This document shows positions 37,501-45,609 of a stretch of DNA of 64,000 bases, one piece after another. Source of the DNA: Gaetbulibacter sp. S0825 (GTDB lineage: Bacteria > Bacteroidota > Bacteroidia > Flavobacteriales > Flavobacteriaceae); contig NZ_JAATJT010000001.1 in the NCBI RefSeq assembly GCF_011777505.1, positions 186,001-250,000 on the forward strand. Direction: 5' to 3'. The translations under genes and the position numbers were made by a program. Numbering within the stretch: the first letter of the stretch is position 1; each line of letters opens with the position of its first letter. A model generated the notes under the pieces. It was given only the letters and a program-made list of their open reading frames with translations, searched no databases and had not been told where the DNA came from.

Positions 37501-37790
37501 GAGGATTTGGTGACAATCAAGCCTATAACTTCTCCCTATTTGACGCCACTTTTACTAAGGTAAGAGAACTTTCATTAAGTTACACGTTAGATTCGCCATG
37601 GTTGAAAAACAATGTTGGGTTAAGCAGTATCATTTTTACAGCTACAGGAAGAAACTTAATTAACATAAATAAGATTCCTGGTATTGACCCTGAGGTTAAC
37701 CAGTATGGTGTTGGAAATGCTTTAGGTCTAGACTATTTTACTAATCCACAGACTCAATCAGTATTATTTAAGGTAGCGTTTAATTATTAA
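34551..37790 (+). CDS. SusC/RagA-family TonB-linked outer-membrane transporter
   Basis: This 1079-residue protein has a signal peptide, a carboxypeptidase-regulatory-like beta-sandwich domain (about residues 22-105, VTGTVNDNNGVPLPGATV), a TonB plug (about 115-230, SGKASGVKITR and IRGANTISGASDPLIIVDGV) and a long barrel ending in VLFKVAFNY. It imports oligomers in complex with the SusD-like lipoprotein encoded 10 bp downstream. The gene partner upstream is an M14 carboxypeptidase rather than a glycoside hydrolase, which points to peptides, as in RagAB. The length is at the normal upper range for SusC. Confidence 0.97.
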   Translation: MNKKLFYLTLVFLFSSAVIFAQKTVTGTVNDNNGVPLPGATVIVENTTQGVSTDFDGNFEISVSEGAVLIVSYVGFKNARVQIGAQNNYVVTLELDNTLETVVVTALGFTENRDEQGSTSSVVETDQVVRSGETTIANALSGKASGVKITRSNGDPGAGSAIRIRGANTISGASDPLIIVDGVPLNNTTSYAGGNALTGGRSGGITQGSRLNDINPADIASITVLKGASAAAIWGSRASNGVVVITTKKGQSGEAKITYSSTYSFDEVSEKIPMQNTYGRGRSGSPALGTSTTAESWGDYIPDRSGGADIFDTSGQFFTAKDGTVYYPVTAKNSRETFVDSNWDSVFQTGDFWQNDLTISGGADNNTYFFSLSNLQQNGIIRGADYDRTNLRLNYNAKLNDIISLSAKTSYTYTDSNRIQQSSNTAGVMLGLLRTSPDFDQRDYIGTYTNSSGQEFTRRHRSYRRQIGNSSNPSYNNPLWTVHEQVAQTIVNRFTMTPEITIRPTNWLQVITRANADVSDDRRIYFFPIGSAGSDRLNGAYQEDEIATRDLNLDVLGRANLDITDNLNLTATLGWNLNDRKYNRNSGLIQGFLVNSTKQTTSLNTSAEASSFDGFKTHRRSNRGYGILNFDFADELFLTVSGGLEASSTVNGSFFYPAVDAAWNFTQTAVESDVLSFGKIRASWGQVGVQPGPHNFETLAEGGFTYSTYSDGISIDGFGGGFRLDNNLGNPNLSPEIKTEWEIGADLRFFEDDLSFGITYYNNKIEDILLNVSLSPSSGFATQYGNFGAMKNNGLEIDLGWKAIKKDDFTVSASLNWSKNNNEVTDLFGTESINLSPGASVSSRAVVGHPLGVLFGTGSQKNPDGSYLLDANGFPQITASPEVLGDPNPDWRGGLGLDVSYKKFNLNVVVEHSQGGDFSPRTLWVLRRFGTTQETAGRLTLNQDLVNYAGNTITSGTTVRGRIKDFGGGPVLLDETWYRTGIGGGFGDNQAYNFSLFDATFTKVRELSLSYTLDSPWLKNNVGLSSIIFTATGRNLININKIPGIDPEVNQYGVGNALGLDYFTNPQTQSVLFKVAFNY

Positions 37791-37800
37791 AAAAATCATT

Positions 37801-39219
37801 ATGAAAAAAATATCTTATATATTAACAATAGCAATAGCTTTACTGACCACTGTCTCATGTGAAGATATTGTTGATGGAATCAATGATAATCCAAATGACA
37901 TTATTATATCTGACGTTGAAGAAAGATTATTTCTTACAGGTAGTATGCTCGCAAACGTCCAATTAAATTGTGGTCATTTAAATAGAATTGGTGGAATGTA
38001 CACTGGTCAATTAATTGGCTATTCATCGCTATACTCAAATATTTATGGGTATAACCTTTCTACTGCAGAATCTAACGGTGAATGGAATGCCATTTATGTT
38101 GGAGTATTAACTAATACAAATCATATTATTAATAATTCTAATAATGAATTATTAGTTGGAATTGCTAAGGTTGTTAAAGCTCATGCATTTGGTACTGCAG
38201 CGTCACTTTTTGGAGATGTTCCGTTTTCAGAAGCTGGTGACCCTGAAATTTCTGATCCAGTTTTTGACGGTCAAATTTCAGTTTATACAAATGTAATTGC
38301 ATTATTAGATGATGCAATTAGCACTTTAGGTTCAGCAGGTTCAGGAAGTATCCCTGAAGATATATACTATGGTGGAGATAAAGACAAATGGATAGCAGCT
38401 GCAAATACATTAAAAGCTCGTTTTTATTTACATCAAAAAAATTATCCTGCGGCATTATCTGCAGCACAAAACGGTATTTCTTCTGCCAGCGATGACATGC
38501 AATATCATCCTATTGGAACAACAGATAATAACAATTTATTTTGGACAATTTTAGAAGGCGCAAGAGCTGGTGACATAGGAAACAATGAAGGTGGTAGCGA
38601 AAGTTACTTACTTCAAATTTTAGATGGTACAAATCCTTTATCAAGGAATCATGCCAAAACAGATGAAACTGCAAGACGTGGTTATTATACGATTGATTCT
38701 TCGGGAGGTAGTGCCAACGATGGTATTATTGAGCAAGTTGAAGCGCAAAACATGGTAACTTATTTTGAAAACCAATTAATTATGGCTGAAGCTGCTGCCA
38801 GAGGTGGTACACTAAACGATGGTTTACCATATTTAAATGCTGTGAGAGCATGGATGAATACAGGCGCTCATGTAAATAGTAATTATCAAGGTATGACATA
38901 TTTATATGATGCTTTTGTTGCAACTGATTTTGACAACGGTGGAATCGAAAACTCAGATAATATCGATCCAAAAACTGCATTTTTACGCGAGGTTATAGAG
39001 GAAAGATATGTGTCAGGGTTTGGTATGCATATGCCATATAATGATGCTAGAAGACTTAGAAAGAGTGATGGTGCTTTTGCGGTGCCTTATTTCTTACAAG
39101 ATGGTCCAGCTGCACCATATCCAGAAAGAATGCCATATTCCACTAATGAATTGAACTCTAATTCAAATGCTCCTAGTGATGACCCGGGAATATTTGTAAA
39201 AACTTCTGTAAACCAGTGA
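37801..39219 (+). CDS. SusD/RagB-family substrate-binding lipoprotein
   Basis: The 472-residue product has a lipoprotein signal (IALLTTVSC) and the helical TPR-like scaffold of SusD-like proteins (SusD-like_2 subgroup), with WIAAANTLKARFYLHQKNY and the LIMAEAAARGG...YLNAVRAWMN region, then the typical EVIEERYVSGFG...YNDARRLRK block. It caps the SusC channel at the cell surface and delivers ligand. It is the third gene of the operon and is followed by a strong terminator-like hairpin (39241-39268). Confidence 0.95.
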   Translation: MKKISYILTIAIALLTTVSCEDIVDGINDNPNDIIISDVEERLFLTGSMLANVQLNCGHLNRIGGMYTGQLIGYSSLYSNIYGYNLSTAESNGEWNAIYVGVLTNTNHIINNSNNELLVGIAKVVKAHAFGTAASLFGDVPFSEAGDPEISDPVFDGQISVYTNVIALLDDAISTLGSAGSGSIPEDIYYGGDKDKWIAAANTLKARFYLHQKNYPAALSAAQNGISSASDDMQYHPIGTTDNNNLFWTILEGARAGDIGNNEGGSESYLLQILDGTNPLSRNHAKTDETARRGYYTIDSSGGSANDGIIEQVEAQNMVTYFENQLIMAEAAARGGTLNDGLPYLNAVRAWMNTGAHVNSNYQGMTYLYDAFVATDFDNGGIENSDNIDPKTAFLREVIEERYVSGFGMHMPYNDARRLRKSDGAFAVPYFLQDGPAAPYPERMPYSTNELNSNSNAPSDDPGIFVKTSVNQ

Positions 39220-39240
39220 TTTAGTCAATTATATTTATAA

Positions 39241-39268
39241 ACAAGGGAGGAGATTTTTTCTCCCTTGT
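39241..39268 (+). terminator. Hairpin terminator after the SusD gene
   Basis: ACAAGGGAG and CTCCCTTGT form a perfect 9-bp stem with a 10-nt loop followed by TTTATTTC. It lies between the SusD stop and the SGNH hydrolase start, so it may reduce read-through into the downstream genes. Confidence 0.75.
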
Positions 39269-39283
39269 TTTATTTCTATTCTA

Positions 39284-40057
39284 ATGAAGATTTATAAATT
39301 AAGTTTAATATTCTTGATATTTTTTCTTTTCTCAATTGATGTAACAAGTCAAGTGAAAAAAGATACTATAAACGTGTTATTTGTTGGAAATAGTTTTACA
39401 TTCTATAATAACATGCCTCAAATGGTACAATCGATGAGTGATGAAGGCAGCATATATCTTAAAACAAGCCAATCTACTGTTGGAGGTAGTAGTTTAAAAG
39501 ATCATTGGGAAGAAACAAGAGGTACAAAAACAAGAGAATTGCTAAACAATTCTAAATGGGATTATGTCGTATTCAATAATCATAGTTTAGTAACCATAAA
39601 TGATTTTGACAACTTTGTTAAATACACCAAACTTTTTGACTCCTTAGTTAAAAAGCTAGGTGCTAAGCCCATTATAATGATGACATGGCCCTATTTATCT
39701 AACCCTTTGATGCAAGAACATATATCAAAATCTTATATTGATATTGGTAAAGATTTAAATACTCTAGTCCTTCCAGTTGGAGATATATTTATGAAAGCGA
39801 GAAAGCTTCGTCCTCAAATAAATTTTTATGCTGATGATAAGCATCCCTCAGAAGATTTCTCATACCTTATTGCTTTAATTTTTTACAAATCATTTACACA
39901 AAATTCTTTAGACGAAATATCTCACCGATTAACTACTAAAGACCTCTATGGTGAAAAAACATATCTAACATTTCTATCAAAAGAAATGAGCCTTTTTCTA
40001 AAGCAATTAGTAAACAAAAGTAGCATTGTAGCATCTGAAGAATTTTATAAAAACTAG
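39284..40057 (+). CDS. SGNH/GDSL-type hydrolase (DUF4886-like), secreted
   Basis: This 257-residue protein has a signal peptide and the SGNH nucleophile block NVLFVGNSFTFYNN with Ser near residue 37, followed by TVGGSSLKDHW and a VVFNNHS motif, and ends with the catalytic Asp-x-x-His as DDKHPSE. Family members are esterases acting on glycans or small esters. In this cluster it might deacylate the imported substrate. It starts 64 bp after SusD beyond a hairpin and precedes the second amidohydrolase by 43 bp. Confidence 0.82.
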   Translation: MKIYKLSLIFLIFFLFSIDVTSQVKKDTINVLFVGNSFTFYNNMPQMVQSMSDEGSIYLKTSQSTVGGSSLKDHWEETRGTKTRELLNNSKWDYVVFNNHSLVTINDFDNFVKYTKLFDSLVKKLGAKPIIMMTWPYLSNPLMQEHISKSYIDIGKDLNTLVLPVGDIFMKARKLRPQINFYADDKHPSEDFSYLIALIFYKSFTQNSLDEISHRLTTKDLYGEKTYLTFLSKEMSLFLKQLVNKSSIVASEEFYKN

Positions 40058-40100
40058 ACAGCCATCGCTATTAAGTTAACCGTATATTTTATCTAATTCG

Positions 40101-41666
40101 ATGAAAATTATAAAAAGTAACATACAACTATCACTATCATTCTTCCTCTTTTTTATCATTTTAATTTCTTGTAGCAAGAAGCCAATAGTTGCAGATATCA
40201 TGATAATAAATGGAAAAGTTTATGATGGCATTTCAACAAATGCAATTGAAACTACTATTGCAATAAAAGATGATAAAATCATTTATGTTGGTACAGATTA
40301 TTCATCAATTAATGCAAAAAAAACAATTAATGCCAATGGTTCAATAGTTTCTCCAGGGTTTATTGACCCTCACACACATGCAGATAGTGATTTAAGCAAC
40401 CCCAAACTGTCACATAATTTGCCTTTTTTAATGCAAGGCGTAACGACTGTTGTTACTGGAAACGATGGAAATAGTTTATATCCAACTTCTAAATATATAA
40501 AGTCATACAAATCTCATGGAATTGGCACAAATATAGTGCCATTGGTTGGGCATGGAACTATTAGAAAACAAGTCATGGGAACTAGTGACAAGAAAGCAAC
40601 TTTAGATGAAATTACTAAGATGCAATCCTTAATACAGCAAGAGATGGATGCTGGAGCTTTTGGAATGTCTACAGGGCTGTTTTATTCTCCTGGAAGTTAT
40701 TCAAACACTGAAGAAGTTATAGCTTTAGCAAAAATAGTTTCAAAAAGCAATGGTATTTACGACACTCATTTACGAGATGAAAGCTCCTATACCGTTGGAT
40801 TAATTCCAGCAATAGAGGAGGCTATTGAAATAGGTAGACAAGCTAAATTACCAATTCATTTGTCACATATTAAATGTTTAGGAGTAGATGTTTGGCATCA
40901 AAGCGACTCCATAATTGGTATTGTGGAAAATGCTCAAAAAGAAGGTATTGAGGTTACTGCCAATCAATATCCCTATAATGCTTCTTCAACAAGTTTAAAA
41001 GCTGCTACCGTTCCTCGTTGGGCAGAAAGCGGAGGTTTAGATTCTCTATTTATTCGCTATAAAAACACTGCTTCAAAAGCAAAAATTTTAAAAGAAACAA
41101 AACGAAACATAACACGTCGTGGTGGCCCAGAAAAATTATTAATATCCAAAGCAGATGATTCTACTTTGGTTGGACTAAATTTACTAGAAATATCGAAAAA
41201 ATATAATCTATCCGCAGAAGAATCAGTCTATAAAGCTCTAAGTACAGGTTTTGTTAAAGTGGTCTCATTTAATATGCATGATGATGACTTAGCAAATTTT
41301 ATGAAACAAAGCTGGGTGGTAACAGGTTCTGATGGAGGTTCTGGTCACCCTAGAAAATATGGCTCTTTCCCTAAAAAATATGCTCATTATGTAAAAAAGG
41401 AGAACGTAATAGATTTGGGAGAATTTGTTAATAATAGTACCTCTAAAACAGCTGAGATTCTTCAAATCTCTAAAAGAGGAAAACTAGAAGTAGGTTACTT
41501 TGCTGACATTATTATTTTTAACCCAGAAGAGTTTAAAGACATAGCTAATTACAATGATGCTTTTCAACTTGCAGAAGGTTTAGAATATAGTATAATTAAT
41601 GGGGAATTATCAATTGAAAATGGTGAATTCTCTAACCGTTTAAACGGTAAAGTACTCGTCAAATAA
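40101..41666 (+). CDS. D-aminoacylase-like amidohydrolase lipoprotein, copy 2
   Basis: The 521-residue protein has a lipoprotein signal (ILISC) and the same fold as the copy at 24941-26515: FIDPHTHADSD (HxH), THLRDES, LSHIKCLG and TGSDGGSGHPRKYG. The substrate-side residues differ from copy 1, so the two probably cleave different acyl-D-amino acids or related amides. As in copy 1, the position that is Cys in the Alcaligenes D-aminoacylase is Asp here (TGNDGNS). It lies in the run that follows SusCD and precedes the Fn3 lipoprotein by 11 bp. Confidence 0.88.
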   Translation: MKIIKSNIQLSLSFFLFFIILISCSKKPIVADIMIINGKVYDGISTNAIETTIAIKDDKIIYVGTDYSSINAKKTINANGSIVSPGFIDPHTHADSDLSNPKLSHNLPFLMQGVTTVVTGNDGNSLYPTSKYIKSYKSHGIGTNIVPLVGHGTIRKQVMGTSDKKATLDEITKMQSLIQQEMDAGAFGMSTGLFYSPGSYSNTEEVIALAKIVSKSNGIYDTHLRDESSYTVGLIPAIEEAIEIGRQAKLPIHLSHIKCLGVDVWHQSDSIIGIVENAQKEGIEVTANQYPYNASSTSLKAATVPRWAESGGLDSLFIRYKNTASKAKILKETKRNITRRGGPEKLLISKADDSTLVGLNLLEISKKYNLSAEESVYKALSTGFVKVVSFNMHDDDLANFMKQSWVVTGSDGGSGHPRKYGSFPKKYAHYVKKENVIDLGEFVNNSTSKTAEILQISKRGKLEVGYFADIIIFNPEEFKDIANYNDAFQLAEGLEYSIINGELSIENGEFSNRLNGKVLVK

Positions 41667-41677
41667 CAAGAAATATT

Positions 41678-43009
41678 ATGTTAGGCTTAAAAATAGAACT
41701 CCTGAAAATTCATAAAGTAATTATTGCTACTACTTATATTTTACTTTTTGTTTTTAGTTGTTCCTCAGGAGGAAGTGACGATGGTCCAACTACAACAGCC
41801 GATACTATAAAACCAACTGTTCCAACAAATCTAACCTCTTCTCAAACAACGGAGACTAGCACAATGCTTTCTTGGAATACATCTACAGACAATGTAGGTG
41901 TTAAGGACTATAGTGTATTTAAAGATGATACGGTAATTGGCACATCGGTTTCAACATCATATACAGCTACAGGTTTAACTTCAGGAACTAGTTACTCATT
42001 TAAAATTAGAGCTAGCGATAACGCTGGAAACATCTCCGGTTTTAGTAACACCATTAATGTAACTACAACTAGCAATAACCAATTACAAACAGCTTCTGGT
42101 GATATTGAGAACTATATTGGAAATATTATAGATAATGCTCCTAGCAGTGGAGGAGATGATTATTCAGCACCTTCTAACTCGCAATTAGAAGTTTGTAATG
42201 ATATCATCAATGCCATTCTAGCTGATGATATTAATTTAGCCGTAACTAAATCTGGTGAAATCGGATATCAAATAACTGAGTTTACGGATACTTCTTTATC
42301 TCCAAACAAGATATTTTATATTGTTGAAAAGAAAGCCCAGACATCCAATTTTTGGGGAACATACGTGTTTAATAAAACTCCAGATAGAGGTGATTTAGTA
42401 ATTATGGCACCCCATTCTAAGTACGACACCAATACAGGAAAAGAAGCCATTTATTGTTTTAAAAATACACTTGCAAGAGCAGTATTTATTAACGGTACAC
42501 ATCGTTGTAATAGTGGAGATTTATCTTCGTGTTCAGGAACTACTAGTGCTTGTGGGACAAGTGAACCTTTTAGAATTTCAGATATGGCTCACACAACAAC
42601 TTCCATGTTTCAAAGTGTGACTAAAACTGTTTTTAACTCGGTTTCAAGTTCGGTTTTCATACAACTACATGGTTTTAGCAAGCAAGCTTCTGATCCTTAT
42701 GTTATCATGAGTAATGGCACAAGAGAAACACCAACCACAGATTATGCTACATTAATAAAAGATGCGCTATTATTAGAGGACAATTCGCTTACTTTTAAAT
42801 TAGCGCATATTGATACTAATTGGACACGATTAATTGGGTTTACAAATACACAAGGACGTTTCATAAATAACTCTTCAGATGCTTGTAATACTTCTGCAAC
42901 TAGCACTTCAGGACGCTTTGTACATATCGAACAAGAAAAATCTAAACTTAGAGATAATGCGGCAGACTGGAATAAAATGAGTAATGCTCTAAAAAGTGTT
43001 TTTAATTAA
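41678..43009 (+). CDS. Fn3 lipoprotein with a possible metallo-amidase (poly-gamma-glutamate-hydrolase-like) domain
   Basis: The 443-residue protein has a lipoprotein signal (LFVFSC), a glycine/serine linker, one fibronectin type III domain (about residues 45-130) and a C-terminal domain I cannot place firmly. That domain contains APHSKYDTNTGKE (His246 to Glu256), THRCNS and IQLHGFSK (His331). The His-x9-Glu spacing followed by a later His resembles the zinc site of PGHR/YjqB-type poly-gamma-glutamate hydrolases (PHGGG...E) and also broadly N-formylglutamate amidohydrolases. Three to four cysteines (about 277-292) suggest an export-adapted, disulfide-bearing enzyme. It overlaps the convergent DUF819 gene by 4 bp. 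Confidence 0.6.
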   Translation: MLGLKIELLKIHKVIIATTYILLFVFSCSSGGSDDGPTTTADTIKPTVPTNLTSSQTTETSTMLSWNTSTDNVGVKDYSVFKDDTVIGTSVSTSYTATGLTSGTSYSFKIRASDNAGNISGFSNTINVTTTSNNQLQTASGDIENYIGNIIDNAPSSGGDDYSAPSNSQLEVCNDIINAILADDINLAVTKSGEIGYQITEFTDTSLSPNKIFYIVEKKAQTSNFWGTYVFNKTPDRGDLVIMAPHSKYDTNTGKEAIYCFKNTLARAVFINGTHRCNSGDLSSCSGTTSACGTSEPFRISDMAHTTTSMFQSVTKTVFNSVSSSVFIQLHGFSKQASDPYVIMSNGTRETPTTDYATLIKDALLLEDNSLTFKLAHIDTNWTRLIGFTNTQGRFINNSSDACNTSATSTSGRFVHIEQEKSKLRDNAADWNKMSNALKSVFN

Positions 43010-44142
43010 AATAACCCAAACAAATACATTGTAACCATTCCCCAGAATGTTCCAGAAACCATACTTAAGATTGCTAATAAAATCGCGTGAGGCATCCACT
43101 CTTTATTATAGGCAGCTGTTACTGCTGGAGCGGTTGAGATTCCTCCTAAATTAGCCATACTAGCAATAGGCACCCAAGCCATATGCAGTTTCATTTTTTT
43201 GGCAACTAACATCATAATAACAAAATGAGAAATCAACCATATAACAACGAACAATACTAAATTAAGGGGTATTGAGAGGTTGTTGAAGTTTAACTTTAAT
43301 CCCAATATTGCCATAATACATATAATACTTAACCCACCTAGTTTTAAAACTAACGCATGATTCCATTTAGGAACAAAATTACCTATTACTAATCCTAAAA
43401 TACTGAATATTACAATTTTCCATAAAAAAGAATCAACAAGTAAACTAAAAACAATAATTATAAGAAAACTAAAAATAAGAGTTAATACAATTGACTTTAT
43501 TGAAAAGCTTTTAAACTCATTTTCATCTTTTACAAAATCTGGGACTTTATCTGTTATCCCAAAAAAGTTATTTAACCAATCGCTTTTCTTAATAAGCTGA
43601 AACATTAAAATAGTCCATATATTAACTAAAATATTATCAAGTACTAGTATGGTTAAAAACAGTCCCTCAGGACAACCAACCAATTCTTTAAGTACTAATT
43701 GACTTGTGCTTCCACCTATCCAACTACCAACAATAGGTACTAAGCCTTTCCAGTTTTCATTATCTATTAAAAGTGTCTGAAATTCTGGTGTAAACAGATT
43801 AATAACTAAAAGAATCACTGGTGCTAAAACAGCAATAGCAAGAGACCCAATTGCAAAAAGAATAATAGGACGAATACCAATAATTCGCAATTGTTTAAAC
43901 GACAAAGCACTCATCACCATCAATATCGCGAATGGAATAATATAATCTTTACTCCAACTATGCAATTCGACTTTGCTTAAATCTAAATTAAAACTGTGAG
44001 TTACAATGGCAGGAATAACATAGGCAAATAATATTGCTGGAAACCAATTTAAGATTGTTTGAATCCATCTTCTCTTGCTCTTTTCTAATAAAAGGACTGA
44101 TATAATGGTAAACAGAACAAGAACAATGGCTTTTATTAACAT
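43006..44142 (-). CDS. DUF819 family membrane transporter-like protein
   Basis: This 378-residue integral membrane protein has about ten to eleven helices and matches DUF819 (YjcL) features: SWIGGSTSQLVLKELVG, FLTILVLDNILVNIWTILMF and the C-terminal LGGISTAPAVTAAY followed by AILLAILSMVSGTFWG. The symmetrical arrangement resembles elevator-type transporters. In this locus it may carry the released amino acid or dipeptide across the inner membrane. It follows the aspartoacylase-like gene by 4 bp, so the two form an operon read leftwards, convergent with the SusCD run. Confidence 0.85.
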   Translation of the reverse strand: MLIKAIVLVLFTIISVLLLEKSKRRWIQTILNWFPAILFAYVIPAIVTHSFNLDLSKVELHSWSKDYIIPFAILMVMSALSFKQLRIIGIRPIILFAIGSLAIAVLAPVILLVINLFTPEFQTLLIDNENWKGLVPIVGSWIGGSTSQLVLKELVGCPEGLFLTILVLDNILVNIWTILMFQLIKKSDWLNNFFGITDKVPDFVKDENEFKSFSIKSIVLTLIFSFLIIIVFSLLVDSFLWKIVIFSILGLVIGNFVPKWNHALVLKLGGLSIICIMAILGLKLNFNNLSIPLNLVLFVVIWLISHFVIMMLVAKKMKLHMAWVPIASMANLGGISTAPAVTAAYNKEWMPHAILLAILSMVSGTFWGMVTMYLFGLF

Positions 44143-44146
44143 AAAG

Positions 44147-45187
44147 CTAGTCTTCTAAAATTCCTAAATGAATAATTCGACCTCCACTCATATTGACAGG
44201 GTTAGTACTCTTACCAATAACAATCCCTTTTTCTGGAGACTTGTAAGTTTTAATTATATCTCCAAATGGGTTTCTCAATATCCCTATTACATCATCTTTT
44301 TCAATAATTTGATTGAGTTTTACTGGAATTTCAAGTAAGCCTCCTTGATCAACATAAATCCAATACGACTTAGTGCAAATCTTTGCTTTATTTAATTCAG
44401 GTATTTCAAATGATTGCATATCTAACCAATTAAGTACATTTTTAATTCCAACAACACCTCTAGAAATCATTTCTGGTTGGTATATTTGAGGGTTTCCATA
44501 TTCCACAGTAATAGTTGGAATTCCTTTTAACATTGCCTCAGCTCTCATCGTTCTGGTAGCTGAACTGTTTGCTCCAGCACTTGGTACGCCTTTATTTTTT
44601 AATATTATATCTGCATCTTGTAATAAAGTCATTTGTTTTATTTTGGGATTAGCCATATCACCTCTAACATATAAAGTGTTTACCCTCCCAAAACTTGCTG
44701 TATGCATATCAATTAAGTAATCCAGCTTAGATAAAATTTTATGGGTTATTTGCCAAACATATTGCTGGCTTCTATTACCTGAAGCCTTCCCTGGGAACTG
44801 CCTATTTAAATCTTCATCATCAAAAAAACGTCTTCTATCTTGAGTGATACTTACTTGATTAAGTCCAGGAATAGCGATTATTGTGCCTTTAAGGTTTTTT
44901 ACATCAATGTCATCAAATACTTCTTGAATGACTTTTATCCCATTCAGTTCATTACCATGTATGGCTGCTATTAAACCTAATACTGGACCAGAAGTATCAC
45001 CTTTGGCAATAATAACTGGAACAGATATTGGTTGAGACATGCCATCATCGATTATCTGCAGCCAATATTTATTGATACTATTTGAGGGAATACTATCTAA
45101 ATCAATTTCGGTTATAGTTTTAGTTTCATTTTGAGATGAAACCATGACACAAAACAACAAACTCAATAAGGTAATTAAGTGTTTCAT
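44147..45187 (-). CDS. Succinylglutamate desuccinylase/aspartoacylase-family M14-like hydrolase, secreted
   Basis: The 346-residue protein has a signal peptide (LLSLLFCVMVSS) and the AstE/AspA zinc site: AAIHGNELNG (HxxE), DEDLNRQFPG with the substrate arginine, and LIDMHTASFGR with the third ligand; TVEYGNP carries the likely catalytic Glu. Such enzymes deacylate N-acyl amino acids or cleave amides. The C-terminal domain (about 265-346) is a small beta domain containing VDQGGLLEIPV. Together with DUF819 it forms a hydrolase-transporter pair at the right edge of the peptide locus. Confidence 0.88.
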   Translation of the reverse strand: MKHLITLLSLLFCVMVSSQNETKTITEIDLDSIPSNSINKYWLQIIDDGMSQPISVPVIIAKGDTSGPVLGLIAAIHGNELNGIKVIQEVFDDIDVKNLKGTIIAIPGLNQVSITQDRRRFFDDEDLNRQFPGKASGNRSQQYVWQITHKILSKLDYLIDMHTASFGRVNTLYVRGDMANPKIKQMTLLQDADIILKNKGVPSAGANSSATRTMRAEAMLKGIPTITVEYGNPQIYQPEMISRGVVGIKNVLNWLDMQSFEIPELNKAKICTKSYWIYVDQGGLLEIPVKLNQIIEKDDVIGILRNPFGDIIKTYKSPEKGIVIGKSTNPVNMSGGRIIHLGILED

Positions 45188-45347
45188 TTTCTTTTTATAA
45201 GGAAATTAAATGTAGTGAAAATATAGTATATATTTATTCCTAAAAAACAAAAAAGCCTCTCCAATAAAGGAAAAGCTTCTCAAAGGTCTGTTTCCAGACT
45301 ACTGTCACATTTCTGTGACACAACACAACTTTTTTAGTTTGCTTAAA

Positions 45348-45374
45348 AAAAGCCTCAACTAGGTTAAGGCTTTT
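45348..45374. terminator. Terminator hairpin beside the att-like sequence
   Basis: AAAAGCCTCAACT and AGGTTAAGGCTTTT pair with one mismatch and continue into a T-run on the minus strand. The position directly after the tRNA-like 3' end is where a tRNA terminator would be. Confidence 0.7.
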
Positions 45375-45383
45375 AGCAATCTT

Positions 45384-45400
45384 GCGGTCTGGACGGGACT
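45384..45400 (-). other. tRNA 3'-end-like 17-mer, candidate attachment site
   Basis: On the minus strand the sequence reads AGTCCCGTCCAGACCGC, which resembles the end of the T-arm and the acceptor strand of a tRNA; the upstream part of any tRNA is absent. It is followed by a terminator and lies 209 bp from a tyrosine recombinase gene. Recombinases of this family often integrate into tRNA 3' ends, leaving such fragments. No second copy was noticed in the window. Confidence 0.5.
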
Positions 45401-45586
45401 TTGTATTTTTGTTATACAATTGACTAACAGTCATTTGAGTCAAAATAATATTGTTTTATATAATAATATTTATTCTTTACAATAATTTTTTAATAATCTT
45501 ATTATCAGTTTATTATGTTAAAACACAATTTTTATTTTATTTTGCATACAATAAAAACATCCCCTGAAACGTCCCCTATTTTTTTA

Positions 45587-45594
45587 TATATTTG
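45587..45594 (+). promoter_or_regulatory. -7 box of the integrase gene
   Basis: TATATTTG fits the Bacteroidota TAnnTTTG box, 15 bp before the integrase ATG. Two CCCCT blocks 13 bp apart lie just upstream (45561-45578). Confidence 0.55.
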
Positions 45595-45609
45595 TAGTAA
45601 AAAAAAGCC

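Larger units (their letters stand above)
45188..45609. other. Non-coding junction: hairpins, terminators and tRNA-like fragment
   Basis: This 420-bp stretch has no gene. It holds an imperfect terminator (45252-45277), short hairpins GTCTG-TTTC-CAGAC (45286-45299) and TGTCAC-ATTTCT-GTGACA (45303-45320), a second terminator (45348-45374) and the tRNA-like fragment (45384-45400). After that come about 190 bp of AT-rich sequence leading to the integrase promoter. Confidence 0.6.

Noticed and set aside
34551-39219. Polysaccharide utilisation locus for a glycan
   Set aside because: SusC and SusD are present but no glycoside hydrolase, polysaccharide lyase or sulfatase is encoded within 20 kb on either side; peptidases and amidohydrolases are.
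45384-45400. Complete tRNA gene
   Set aside because: Only the 3'-end-like 17 bases are present; no D-arm, anticodon arm or 5' acceptor strand could be found upstream on the minus strand.
45240-45443. 67-residue open frame over the terminator/tRNA-like segment
   Set aside because: It runs through two hairpin terminators and the tRNA-like fragment, has no recognisable domain and no start context; structural DNA rather than a gene.
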